From the NCBI RefSeq assembly GCF_022898935.1, contig NZ_JALIRP010000004.1, positions 186,001 to 250,000 on the forward strand: a DNA stretch of 64,000 bases, given 5' to 3'. Each line of letters starts with the position of its first letter. Positions within the stretch are counted from its first letter, which is position 1. This DNA is from Paenibacillus mangrovi (GTDB lineage Bacteria; Bacillota; Bacilli; Paenibacillales; Paenibacillaceae). A program made the translations under genes and the position numbers. Positions 28,461 through 36,817 of the stretch are shown one piece after another. Under the pieces are notes generated by a model, which did no database searches, was not told the DNA's origin, and saw only the letters and a list, made by a program, of their open reading frames with translations.

Positions 28461-28496
28461 AAACAGCCATGGATCATCTCTGATCTATGGCTGTTT
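28461..28496 (+). terminator. Terminator of the AraC gene
   Basis: AAACAGCCAT and ATGGCTGTTT enclose GATCA-TCTC-TGATC, giving a 15-bp stem with two small interruptions. It lies 8 nt after the AraC stop codon. Confidence 0.85.
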
Positions 28497-28507
28497 GTAT
28501 CTTCAAA

Positions 28508-28542
28508 AAAAGCCTGCTGCACGGACAGTGCAGCAGGCTTTT
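28508..28542 (-). terminator. Terminator of the SLH/YcdB gene
   Basis: AAAAGCCTGCTGCAC and GTGCAGCAGGCTTTT form a perfect 15-bp stem with a 5-nt loop; on the minus strand a run of seven T follows. It lies 5 nt beyond the stop of the leftward gene. Confidence 0.9.
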
Positions 28543-28546
28543 GTCC

Positions 28547-30952
28547 TCAGCGATAGCCGGAGATTGGCGTATCCACCTTGCCTTGGATATGGGCAAGATG
28601 CACAAGTATTTGTGCCGCCTCCGCTTTAGTGACGGTTTTAGCAGGTTCGAACTTTCCATCCTTCGCACTCATTAATCCGAGTTTGATCATAATCTCTACG
28701 GATCCTTTATTCTGTATGGCTGTCGCATCGGACAGGCTCATCACCGTTGGATCTGTATCAAAGTACTTGGATAAACGGTCATAATGCAGGACCTTGACTA
28801 TCGTCTCCGCCAGCTTTTCACGCGTCAGCTTCTGCTCCGGATGAAGCTCTGTTGACGGGTTGCTTTGCAACCAACCGCGATCGGAGAACATTTGAACAGC
28901 CTCCGCATATGGACTGTCGGCTGTCACATCCTTATACTGCTTGCCAAGTCGCCCGGAATCGTAATACATATGGTCCGGATATACCGCCTTCGAAATCATA
29001 TCCAGCAGATCTCCATAGGTCAGATCTGCATCCGGATGTATCAATCCATCGCTACCCGGCGCTATTACTTTGTATTCCAACAGCGTAGCCAGGTCTTTGC
29101 TGGCTGAATGGGATACGGCATCTGACGGAAGATTTACTGGACTGCCTGTGTCATTCGAACCCCATAACCCGTTAACTTCACTTTTGCCTGTTACGGCGTT
29201 CAGGAATGGCAGCGATCGCTCTCCGTTATAGGTCGGAATATAGCTGAGTGTTACTGTAGGCTCCACATATTTACTACTCTCTGTATAATAACCTCCGTCA
29301 GATGTGTATCTCAGCTCGGCTCCTAGATCTTTCTGGTATGCTTTCAGAGCATCCTCAGATTTGATGCTCACGGACAATGCGTCCAGCTCTTTCTCGTTGT
29401 CTTGCGAAAGAGGCAGAGAAGCGTTGTAATTCCGAAGTTTGCCGTCCCCCTCCAACACAATCATGACCTGATGTCCATAAACTGGAAGATCCTTATAGAA
29501 CTGCTGGAAGACATATCGGTAAGAAGTCTTGCCGTCTGACTTCTGCGCGCCGGATTCATTGGATATCTTTAGATACTTAGCTGCATCAGGATAATAACGC
29601 TGAACTAGACCGATGGCCTTTTCACGTGCTTTCGATTCGGAAATAACGGCAGTATTATTTTTGCTGTTATCGTCACTCTTCTTCGTTTCACCGGTGTTAT
29701 ACATCATAGGATAAGAGTTGATATAATAGCCGATAAGCTGTCCGGTATTCGCGTCAATCGTCATACTGATGCTGTCGCTAGGGAAGCCTATCGAATTGCG
29801 TTTGTTCCAATTCAAGTTCCACACCTGCTTGCCATCCATCCAGTAACTTGAGAGATTTGAGGACAACGTGTAGTCCTTGCTGGAGGGTGCAATGTCAGCA
29901 TACAGCTTCAGCGCTTCCTCCGAACTCAATGTGCTACCTTGGTGAGGCGTGAATGGTTTTGAAGCGGAAGACGGCAAAGCCGTATATTCCAAAACCTTTG
30001 GAATGACGTATTCCGTATCAGGCGTCGAGACATGCCGTTTACCTGTATTGGCATCCACCACCGTTAGGTAAGGTGAGGGTATGTATTCGAGACGCCAATC
30101 TTTTTTTGCATTACTAGAAGACATATATTCATTAAAAGCAACATAGGCGAGCGAAAGGGATAGATCCTTCTTATAGGCATCGGTAGCCTGGGATAAGGAA
30201 ATTGCCGGCTTACTTGACGGATAATTCAGAGCGAAAGTCATTCGGTTGTAACTGTTCACCCTACCCTTGCCATCGATTTCGATACGGATGTTCTCACCGT
30301 CTGAAGGAATTCCATTCACTTTGACATTATAGTTGAAATTGTACATGACCGGCCCAAATAGAGATTTGGAGGAGTTATAATATGAGTTCATAGGTATAAG
30401 TTTTTCGGCAGATATGGAGGGTGCCGCTTTTGCAACGAAATCCTTGGCAAGTTTCTCGGCTTGCTCTTTCGTAATTTCCGGTGGATAGTATGCTTTGTCA
30501 TCATCTAAAAGGAAATAAGGCTTATAATAACTGAGCACATCCCCTGTAATTGCATCCACGGTCGTGCCGATCGTATGCGACGAGTTGCCTTTCGTAAAAG
30601 TCCAGTTGAGTGTCCAAACCGACTGATTACCTGGCATATTCTCGTTTTCCGAGTAACTGGTGTCATCCAGCTTCGCATCCTTTAGATCGGGAAACAAAGC
30701 GAGCATCTTCTGCGCTGCCTGCTCTTTGGTTATTTTTGCAGAATTCCCCTTCGTTTGATCTGCTGCAGCTGCCTTTTCAACAACTTGAACCGTTGCAAAA
30801 TTAGTTCCGGAGTTGCTCACTTCAGCACCAGCCGCCCATACCGGAACCTGCAGTAGACCCAATCCAAGGGTGCCTGCAAGAACGGTTTTGGCTACCTTTT
30901 TCGTGGAATTTCCCCGGTAGGCTTGTCTGCCAGAGATGTTGCCTTTTTTCAT
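28547..30952 (-). CDS. YcdB/YcdC-repeat protein with C-terminal S-layer homology domains
   Basis: Exported protein of 801 residues. The N-terminus has a basic patch and a signal sequence ending VPVWAAGAE. The body contains repeated YcdB/YcdC (PepSY-like) units, each with ITKEQAEKLAKDF-like helices and a DANTGQLIGYY/DAITGDVLSYY strand. From about residue 630 to the end three SLH motifs (for example YKDVTADSPYAEAVQMFSDR, LTREKLAETIVKVL) should anchor it to cell-wall pyruvylated polymer. Function is unknown; PepSY-type units often inhibit or chaperone proteases. Monocistronic. Confidence 0.85.
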   Translation of the reverse strand: MKKGNISGRQAYRGNSTKKVAKTVLAGTLGLGLLQVPVWAAGAEVSNSGTNFATVQVVEKAAAADQTKGNSAKITKEQAAQKMLALFPDLKDAKLDDTSYSENENMPGNQSVWTLNWTFTKGNSSHTIGTTVDAITGDVLSYYKPYFLLDDDKAYYPPEITKEQAEKLAKDFVAKAAPSISAEKLIPMNSYYNSSKSLFGPVMYNFNYNVKVNGIPSDGENIRIEIDGKGRVNSYNRMTFALNYPSSKPAISLSQATDAYKKDLSLSLAYVAFNEYMSSSNAKKDWRLEYIPSPYLTVVDANTGKRHVSTPDTEYVIPKVLEYTALPSSASKPFTPHQGSTLSSEEALKLYADIAPSSKDYTLSSNLSSYWMDGKQVWNLNWNKRNSIGFPSDSISMTIDANTGQLIGYYINSYPMMYNTGETKKSDDNSKNNTAVISESKAREKAIGLVQRYYPDAAKYLKISNESGAQKSDGKTSYRYVFQQFYKDLPVYGHQVMIVLEGDGKLRNYNASLPLSQDNEKELDALSVSIKSEDALKAYQKDLGAELRYTSDGGYYTESSKYVEPTVTLSYIPTYNGERSLPFLNAVTGKSEVNGLWGSNDTGSPVNLPSDAVSHSASKDLATLLEYKVIAPGSDGLIHPDADLTYGDLLDMISKAVYPDHMYYDSGRLGKQYKDVTADSPYAEAVQMFSDRGWLQSNPSTELHPEQKLTREKLAETIVKVLHYDRLSKYFDTDPTVMSLSDATAIQNKGSVEIMIKLGLMSAKDGKFEPAKTVTKAEAAQILVHLAHIQGKVDTPISGYR

Positions 30953-31084
30953 TTTCTAACCTCCCATTTTCCAAATTAAACCAAATATATTATAGCATAC
31001 CTTTTCATTTTACGTCCGTTTATTTGAGTTCATGAATAAAATGTTTTATGCTGTAACTGTAACTTCAATAAAGGAGAGATTCTC

Positions 31085-31444
31085 ATGAAAAAAAGAAAGC
31101 ATCATCCGGTAAAATCTTCTCAAAACCATGGTCCGGCACCTGTACTCGGAGGACGGGTATCTTGGAGCCGTAAGCCGATGACCCAGGTCGTCGCTAATAA
31201 AAAAGCAGAGCAGCGCCGCACGTGGTGCCGAAAAGGCACAGACGACGGCGCTATTTTTTTGCCTCTAACCTGTATACATTTTCAGGACAGCAAACAGGGC
31301 TTTTTCCCTTACTGTAAAAACAGTTTGAGAAAGAGCCCTGTGTATTTTCAAAAAATTTTATTATTAAAAAGATATTTAAAATTCGTGATAAAAGAGACTA
31401 GAATTCGTGATATTAGTATGCAGTCCAGCCGGAATCAGCTGTAA
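31085..31444 (+). CDS. Small basic protein, possibly frameshifted at its end
   Basis: AAGGAG (31071-31076) sits 8 nt before the ATG, and the first 55 residues are strongly basic (MKKRKHHPVKSS..., then SRKPMTQVVANKKAEQRR), which looks like a real small protein. From about residue 57 the frame passes a T7 run and then a 48-nt hairpin and finally overlaps the opposite SDR gene by 32 nt, so the last 60 codons are doubtful. One T less would end the protein at a TAA about 58 codons in. Function not recognised. Confidence 0.45.
   Translation: MKKRKHHPVKSSQNHGPAPVLGGRVSWSRKPMTQVVANKKAEQRRTWCRKGTDDGAIFLPLTCIHFQDSKQGFFPYCKNSLRKSPVYFQKILLLKRYLKFVIKETRIRDISMQSSRNQL
31294..31341. terminator. Long two-part hairpin after the small basic ORF
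   Basis: ACAGGGC / GCCCTGT with further pairs TTTC / GAAA and an inner ACTGT-AAAA-ACAGT. It is probably a terminator for the small rightward gene, or for the leftward SDR. The T-tract is weak on both sides. Confidence 0.5.
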
Positions 31445-32177
31445 TGACTGTACCATTGATGAAGGAAGAATCATCAGAAGCAAGGAATAGCGCAACCTTG
31501 GCGATTTCTTCCGGTTTACCGTTTCTTGGGTTCGTACCCATACCCGCCATCGCTTTTCTCACGCCAAGCGCTTCGATGTTGATTTCGCCGGCATCTGCCA
31601 TGATATTGGTTTCAACACCACCTGGTGCAATCGCGTTACAACGGATGCCTGCATCGGCATACTGGTATCCTACGTTTTTAGTGAGACCTACTACCGCATG
31701 CTTGGAAGCCGTATACGCCGCGCCTGCACGGGAGCCATACAAACCGCCAACCGAAGCCGTATTGACGATGACACCTTTTCCCTGTTTGATCATAATTGGC
31801 AATGCTTTACGGATCGCACGCATAGGACCTGTAGCGTTCACAGCAATTACTCTTTCCCACAGTTCATCTGTTACTTCCGCAGCCGGAACCATTTTATCCA
31901 TAATACCTGCGTTGTTCACCAGCACATCGAGTGAGCCATAGGTGTTGACAGCGGTATCAATCATATTCTGAACATCGTCTTCTTTGGCAACGTTAGCAAC
32001 AACACCGACAGCATTTCCGCCGTTTGCCTTCACTTCTGCCACGACCTGATCCAAGGAAGCCTGAAAAATATCGGCAAGCACCAGCTTTGCGCCCTCACGT
32101 CCGAACAGCAGCGCCATTTCCTTGCCCATGCCAGAGCCCGCACCTGTAATTACTGTAACTTTGTCTTGAAGTTTCAT
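31413..32177 (-). CDS. Short-chain dehydrogenase/reductase (FabG-like)
   Basis: NAD(P)-dependent oxidoreductase of 254 residues. The cofactor motif TGAGSGMGKE is at about 12-21, NNAGIMD at about 87, and the catalytic Ser-Tyr-Lys set is in NTASVGG and YTASKHA. ITADSGWTAY is the usual C-terminus. The substrate cannot be told from the sequence. Divergent from a TetR regulator, which probably represses it. Confidence 0.9.
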   Translation of the reverse strand: MKLQDKVTVITGAGSGMGKEMALLFGREGAKLVLADIFQASLDQVVAEVKANGGNAVGVVANVAKEDDVQNMIDTAVNTYGSLDVLVNNAGIMDKMVPAAEVTDELWERVIAVNATGPMRAIRKALPIMIKQGKGVIVNTASVGGLYGSRAGAAYTASKHAVVGLTKNVGYQYADAGIRCNAIAPGGVETNIMADAGEINIEALGVRKAMAGMGTNPRNGKPEEIAKVALFLASDDSSFINGTVITADSGWTAY

Positions 32178-32205
32178 TGTTTATACCTCCTATGGCATTG
32201 AATTA

Positions 32206-32221
32206 GACAACATAGTGTCTA
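32206..32221. promoter_or_regulatory. Candidate TetR operator between SDR and TetR genes
   Basis: AGACA-ACATAG-TGTCT is a perfect 5-nt inverted repeat in the 138-nt divergent region, upstream of the SDR gene and near its expected start of transcription. Assignment to the neighbouring TetR protein is inferred from position only. Confidence 0.4.
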
Positions 32222-32315
32222 TAATAATTGTAACTTTTGTCACACAGCAGAACAATCATCATTTTGACTCAAAATGTCTATTTCAGATATCATAAGCTTA
32301 ATAAGGAGTGACAAC

Positions 32316-32867
32316 ATGAATTCACGAGTGCTTAAAACTAAAATTTCACTGATGAACGCTCTTCTGGACCTCATGTCCGAAAAAAAATACGAATCCATCA
32401 CCGTACGTGATATTGTTCAGAAGGCGGGTATCAACCGGTCCACGTTTTATCTTCATTTTCTGGATAAAGAAGATCTGAAAGAGCAAAACTCCAACTTCAT
32501 CCTTGATAAGCTACGGGAAGCGATCCAGTATCCTTCCTTCAATTTCGAAGAGGCTATCCGCGATTATGAGGAGCGGCAGCAGCCGATCTCGTCTTTACTG
32601 GCCATTTTCCGGCATATTCAGGAGTACTTTGAATTCTATTCCGTCATGCTCGGTGAAAAGGAGTTTCAGCAGAAGTTGGATGAAATGATCAAAGAGGAGC
32701 TCTTCAAATTCTCCATCGATAAAATTCGCTGTGCATACAACGCCGGCGGACTTATCGGGTTAATCCGTTATTGGGTTTCCTCCGATATGGAGAAATCCCC
32801 TGAGCATATGGCCAAATGGGTGACCCAAGTGATTCTGTACCCAAACGCCAGTCAATTGAATGAATAA
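32316..32867 (+). CDS. TetR/AcrR-family regulator
   Basis: Regulator of 183 residues. The helix-turn-helix is visible as SITVRDIVQKAGINRSTFYL then HFLDKEDL (about 24-51), with a helical ligand domain like the DhaS/TetR_C type. AAGGAGTG fixes the start at 32316 and discards 14 upstream codons. Divergent from the SDR gene. The second copy of the structured repeat begins 17 nt after its stop codon. Confidence 0.88.
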   Translation: MNSRVLKTKISLMNALLDLMSEKKYESITVRDIVQKAGINRSTFYLHFLDKEDLKEQNSNFILDKLREAIQYPSFNFEEAIRDYEERQQPISSLLAIFRHIQEYFEFYSVMLGEKEFQQKLDEMIKEELFKFSIDKIRCAYNAGGLIGLIRYWVSSDMEKSPEHMAKWVTQVILYPNASQLNE

Positions 32868-32883
32868 CAGCTTGAAACTCTGC

Positions 32884-32946
32884 ATAAGAAAAACGTCTAT
32901 TGACGTACTTTCACAGATGACAGACCACGTTTAGATGTAGTTTTCT
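32884..32946 (-). ncRNA. Putative small RNA from repeat copy 2
   Basis: Minus-strand TTTTCA (32974-32979) and TATAAT (32951-32956) are 17 nt apart as in copy 1; the palindrome TTCAGC-GAA-GCTGAA overlaps the -35 and spacer and could be an operator. The end hairpin ACGTC-AATA-GACGT (32893-32906) is perfect here and followed by TTTTCTT. A transcript of about 60 nt is predicted by inference only. Confidence 0.35.
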
Positions 32947-33003
32947 TGCGATTATAGAATGCTTCAGCTTCGCTGAAAACTTATAATTCTATAATCTCAA
33001 AAA
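32884..33003. repeat. Structured intergenic repeat, copy 2
   Basis: Second copy of the element at 21835-21956, same orientation. GATTATAGAA / TTCTATAATC (32950-32959, 32987-32996) and TTCAGC-TTC-GCTGAA are unchanged. Single-base gaps fall in the loop, in one T run and in the AT-rich stretch inside the second hairpin. It lies between the TetR gene and the terminator of the opposite DUF1835 gene, so it is not tied to one gene type. Confidence 0.88.
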
Positions 33004-33005
33004 AA

Positions 33006-33057
33006 ATAAGCACGAGATCCGGGAAATAATGACGATGTTCCATGATCATGTGCTTAT
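33006..33057 (-). terminator. Terminator of the DUF1835 gene
   Basis: ATAAGCAC and GTGCTTAT pair across a 36-nt loop and the minus strand continues into eight T. It lies 10 nt past the DUF1835 stop. Confidence 0.6.
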
Positions 33058-33067
33058 CTTTTTTCTA

Positions 33068-34099
33068 TTACTCTCGAATTTTTACATTGTACAAATACAT
33101 CGCATACGGAATGCCTTTAAACTGAAGTTGACCGGTGCTGACCAAGTGCCATATCCGGTATTGAAAGTAGCTATCACTATCAAAGATATTCCGGTCAATC
33201 AGCTCGGCCGCAATCCGGCCTGCCTTTACATAACCGTCTTGAACATTATTTTCATCACCTGAGTTCTGAAGAGATCGAACCGCCTCTAGAATATCTTCGT
33301 CAAATGCATTTTCTTCAAGGCCGACGATATCTCCGTTCTTCCAGATACGCAGCGTATCCGTTGTATGAGACAAGCGAATCCAGTCGTCAACGAGATCGTC
33401 CCGAGTCTTGCGACTGATCGGCTCTGCAGTTTCAAACCGGCTCACGATGTCTATCAAAGCATTAAAAGGTACGTGTCCGATACTCCGCGGTTCGAGATCC
33501 GGTTGATATTTCTGCACTACTTTTTGGTATTCCCGGGTTACGTTCAGTATATGGATATCATTGGGCTTACCGCGAAGTGCGTAGAGCACCAGCCGGACCG
33601 CCACCTGATCATGAGTGTTATCTCCACCCCATAGATAGATACGGTGATGGTCCGGGATCTGTGCAAGCCGCTCCATGATAAGATTCAACCGATTCTCCCG
33701 GTTCTTAAACACTAGAAATAACTGGTTATTGAAGCGTTCCATCAACCATTGCTCCCGCAGAACTATTCCTTCTTCTGTATGGAGCTTCCAAATCGGTCCG
33801 TAGGCATAAAAATCATCCCAATGCATCACGCGGCTCTCCATTCGTTTACCGCATTTACTTAAGGCTACTTTTAGGGATCCTTCATTACTCGGTGAAAACG
33901 TGATATGTACATGGCTTTCGTTTTCCAGCCGTTCTTGTTCTCGAAGATACATTTCATCTACAATCTGCAGCAGTTCCGCTGCCATTCCTTCGTTACTACT
34001 TTCATTTATGGCTTGCTCGGCACGCTCGCACATGCTCAGCAAAACGTCTTTTCGATTATTCTCTTCCATCGCTAACAAAAATTCTTTGCGGTTTATCAT
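33068..34099 (-). CDS. DUF1835/DUF3658 domain protein
   Basis: Protein of about 343 residues, soluble. The middle region, from HITFSPSNEGSLKVAL through WGGDNTHDQVAVRLVLYALR to HILNVT, matches the DUF1835 pattern; the C-terminal part (ISRKTRDDLVDDWIRLSHTT, LRIWKNGDIVGLEENAFDED, LIDRNIFDSDSYFQYRIWHL) matches DUF3658. The molecular function is unknown. AAGGAGG lies 5 nt before the ATG at 34099; earlier ATGs at 34135 and 34102 are poorly spaced. Transcribed alone. Confidence 0.75.
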   Translation of the reverse strand: MINRKEFLLAMEENNRKDVLLSMCERAEQAINESSNEGMAAELLQIVDEMYLREQERLENESHVHITFSPSNEGSLKVALSKCGKRMESRVMHWDDFYAYGPIWKLHTEEGIVLREQWLMERFNNQLFLVFKNRENRLNLIMERLAQIPDHHRIYLWGGDNTHDQVAVRLVLYALRGKPNDIHILNVTREYQKVVQKYQPDLEPRSIGHVPFNALIDIVSRFETAEPISRKTRDDLVDDWIRLSHTTDTLRIWKNGDIVGLEENAFDEDILEAVRSLQNSGDENNVQDGYVKAGRIAAELIDRNIFDSDSYFQYRIWHLVSTGQLQFKGIPYAMYLYNVKIRE

Positions 34100-34461
34100 C
34101 ATTGCCTCCTTTTCCATACATATTTTTCCTATCATTCTATTACTAGTATAATATAGTCGTTAACATAAAAGGCATATCGAAAAAAATTATCAAAAAGCTG
34201 CATGGATTCTCTCTAGTGAATCGTCTAAATACATAGAAACGAAAACTACAGAGTTCCCCGACCTTGGTCTAGCATGAAACCAGTCCGCGGTCCGTTTTGT
34301 CGATATGCAATCCATCATACACTAATCATAAAGATTGCTTAATCGTACATAGGGCTGAGCTCCAAAAATACTTAACAGGATAAATAAATAAATTCCCGTT
34401 AGAACATAAGCTTCTTCCCATTGAAGGAGCATCAAATATAAAAAAGCGAAGGTGAACATGA
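34100..34461. other. Intergenic region between DUF1835 and glycosyltransferase genes
   Basis: A divergent region of about 360 nt, mostly AT-rich, which should hold both promoters; TAGTATAATATAG near 34145-34157 contains a -10-like TATAAT. A minus-strand frame (34322-34618) has a hydrophobic stretch here but no ribosome site. Nothing else was recognised. Confidence 0.5.
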
Positions 34462-35643
34462 ATGCGCAAGAAAAGAGTATTGATCTTGTCCGAAGGCTTT
34501 GGAAGCGGGCATACCCAAGCGGGATATGCACTGGCTGCCGGCATGAAGAGAATGAATCCGAATATTCAGACCAAAGTAATCGAGCTAGGCTCATTTTTAA
34601 ATCCGACGGTAGCTCCATGGATCATCTCCGCTTACCGCCTGACCATTCATACGAATCCCGGGCTCGTCGGTTTGCTTTATCGGAAACAGCATGCCAAACG
34701 CCTTAGTAAATTAACGACGATGGCACTGCACCGGTTATTCTATCATCATACGGCGGAAGTTATTGAGCATTTAAGACCGGATTTGATCATAAGTACGCAT
34801 CCGATCCCGACCAATATTATCTCCAGACTGAAAGCAGCCGGACTGAACGTCCCGCTTTATACCGTGATTACGGATTATGACGCTCATGCCTCCTGGATTA
34901 ATGCTGAAGTCGACCGTTTTCTTGTTTCGACAGAGAGCGTACGCAAGCTGCTGCTCGACCGCGGTGTATATTCTCAGAATGTACAGGTGACCGGTATTCC
35001 TGTTCATCCGGATTTCTGGTTAACCGAAGACAAGACTTCCGTCAGACGGCTACTTAAGATTAAAAACATGCCTACTGTATTCATCATGGGTGGCGGATGG
35101 GGATTGGTATCGAACCAAAAGCTGACCAGACAGATCAACAGCTTTAAAGAACAGGTCCAGCTCGTATTCTGCCTTGGAAATAACGAAAAGCTGCTGGATA
35201 AAATGAAACATGACCCGATGTACCAGCATGAAAATATTGTGCTCATGGGCCATACGAACGAAATCAGCAAGTGGATGGATGCTTCTGATCTGCTAATTAC
35301 CAAGCCAGGCGGGATGACATGCACAGAGGCTCTGGCCAAAGGTCTTCCAATGCTGTTCTGCGAATCGCTCCCTGGCCAGGAAGAGAAGAACCGCGAATAT
35401 TTCGTTAAACTTGGTTACGGCGAGGCATTGAACAATGAGAATGTGCTTGAAGAGTGGCTGCGGAAACTTGCCCGTGGAGAACAGATTCAGATTGCCCGAG
35501 GCTTCCTGCCATCTCGCTTCGACTCCCTTGGGAGAGAATGTTGCTATAGTCCTAGCTTGTGTGCATCTGAAGTCGTCAGACTGCTCAATGGTTCGGATCA
35601 GGCAAGAGTTCTTACAACCCATGGAATTCCGGTGGGCATTTAA
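34462..35643 (+). CDS. MGDG synthase/UgtP-type glycosyltransferase
   Basis: GT-B glycosyltransferase of 393 residues related to processive diacylglycerol glucosyltransferase UgtP and plant MGDG synthase. SEGFGSGHTQAGYALAAGMK at the N-terminus is the MGDG-synthase motif; ISTHPIPTNIISRLK and, in the nucleotide-sugar half, FIMGGGWGL, GHTNEISKWMDASDLLITKP and GGMTCTEALAKGLPML follow. It should add sugar to a membrane lipid at the inner face. GAAGGTG precedes the ATG. Monocistronic. The exact acceptor is not certain. Confidence 0.86.
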   Translation: MRKKRVLILSEGFGSGHTQAGYALAAGMKRMNPNIQTKVIELGSFLNPTVAPWIISAYRLTIHTNPGLVGLLYRKQHAKRLSKLTTMALHRLFYHHTAEVIEHLRPDLIISTHPIPTNIISRLKAAGLNVPLYTVITDYDAHASWINAEVDRFLVSTESVRKLLLDRGVYSQNVQVTGIPVHPDFWLTEDKTSVRRLLKIKNMPTVFIMGGGWGLVSNQKLTRQINSFKEQVQLVFCLGNNEKLLDKMKHDPMYQHENIVLMGHTNEISKWMDASDLLITKPGGMTCTEALAKGLPMLFCESLPGQEEKNREYFVKLGYGEALNNENVLEEWLRKLARGEQIQIARGFLPSRFDSLGRECCYSPSLCASEVVRLLNGSDQARVLTTHGIPVGI

Positions 35644-35667
35644 CGAGTGAACGGATATTCAAAAAAA

Positions 35668-35715
35668 GCTGCCGAGATGTCTCGGGCAGCCTGTAGAGAG
35701 CCCTCAAGGCTCTCT
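35668..35715. terminator. Double terminator between glycosyltransferase and mnmH
   Basis: Two hairpins in a row: GCTGCC-GAG / CTC-GGGCAGC (35668-35690) and AGAGAGCC-CTCAA-GGCTCTCT (35695-35715), the second followed by seven T on the plus strand and the first by seven T on the minus strand. Each appears to serve one of the two convergent genes. Confidence 0.88.
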
Positions 35716-35724
35716 TTTTTTCTG

Positions 35725-36813
35725 TTATACACTGGTCTGAACCTTGTTACTAGCGCCATCCCGGTAAATCAATTCCTCAATACGCCGCTCGACTTGCTCA
35801 ACTGCATCCTCCATCGTCTCAAAACGAATTGGAGTCGTTCGTGCGAATTCATCTCCGTAATTCACGGATGTGTGGGCATATCTTGGATCATAGTAATATA
35901 CCAGCAGCAGCTCCACAGCCCTGCCAAATTGCCTTGTCAGCAAGCTTTCCTCAATCTCTTGGGCAATAGGTGTATGAATCCGCGACTTAATTTGATTGAA
36001 AGCCTGTAAACTCTGCTCCGCATGTTCTTCAGGTTGGTAATCGTTCAAAATGTTACTTACGCGCAAGCTAGTTGGGGCTTCCAGCAAAATATGCGTCCCC
36101 TTCTCCTTTTTGTTGATCAGAAACTCAGGCAGAATCACCTTGCCGATCCGTTTGCTTTCCGCTTCGATGAGAATATATGGCTCTTGGCGGTACCGAAGAA
36201 TATCCTCTAGTAACAATGCATCAAACGTCTTTTGATTGTTGCTCTTCAGGCCAATCTCACCGAAAATAGAACCTCTATGCCCTGCCAGTCGCTCCAGATC
36301 TACAACCGGATAGCCTTTCTCCTTCAACGCTTTGAGAATTTCCGTTTTACCGGTACCCGTATTGCCATGAAGGACAAAAACTTGAGGTGCAAATTCCACC
36401 TGTTCAAGCGTTTCAACAACCCATTTCCGGTATGAGCGATAGCCCCCATCAAGACGATTTACGTGGATGCCCATTAAGGACAGCACGGTCGCCGTCGTTC
36501 TGCTCCGCATTCCCCCGCGCCAACAGAAAACCGTTTTATTCCCCTTAATTTCAGCAAAACGTTTGACGAATGCCGGCAGCTTGGCAGACATAATCTCCAG
36601 ACCTCTTTCTTTGGCTGCCTGTGTGCTGACCTTTTTATATAAGATGCCGATCTCTGCCCGCTCCTCATCCGTAAAAAAAGGAATGTTGACGCTTCCTGGG
36701 ATCGTCGACTCTGCATACTCGGATGGAGACCGGACATCGATGACTGTCATTTCATTTTTAGAACGAAGATCATTCAGTTTCTCTATTGATATATCTTGAA
36801 ACATAAAAGGCAC
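35725..36813 (-). CDS. mnmH: tRNA 2-selenouridine synthase
   Basis: MnmH/SelU of 362 residues, which replaces sulfur by selenium (through a geranylated intermediate) at the wobble uridine of certain tRNAs. An N-terminal rhodanese domain carries the active cysteine in FCWRGGMRS (Cys97, the same number as in E. coli), followed by a P-loop domain with LHGNTGTGKTEIL (about 148-160). It starts 4 nt after selD, which supplies selenophosphate, so the pair forms a complete selenouridine unit. Confidence 0.94.
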   Translation of the reverse strand: MPFMFQDISIEKLNDLRSKNEMTVIDVRSPSEYAESTIPGSVNIPFFTDEERAEIGILYKKVSTQAAKERGLEIMSAKLPAFVKRFAEIKGNKTVFCWRGGMRSRTTATVLSLMGIHVNRLDGGYRSYRKWVVETLEQVEFAPQVFVLHGNTGTGKTEILKALKEKGYPVVDLERLAGHRGSIFGEIGLKSNNQKTFDALLLEDILRYRQEPYILIEAESKRIGKVILPEFLINKKEKGTHILLEAPTSLRVSNILNDYQPEEHAEQSLQAFNQIKSRIHTPIAQEIEESLLTRQFGRAVELLLVYYYDPRYAHTSVNYGDEFARTTPIRFETMEDAVEQVERRIEELIYRDGASNKVQTSV

Positions 36814-36817
36814 TCCC

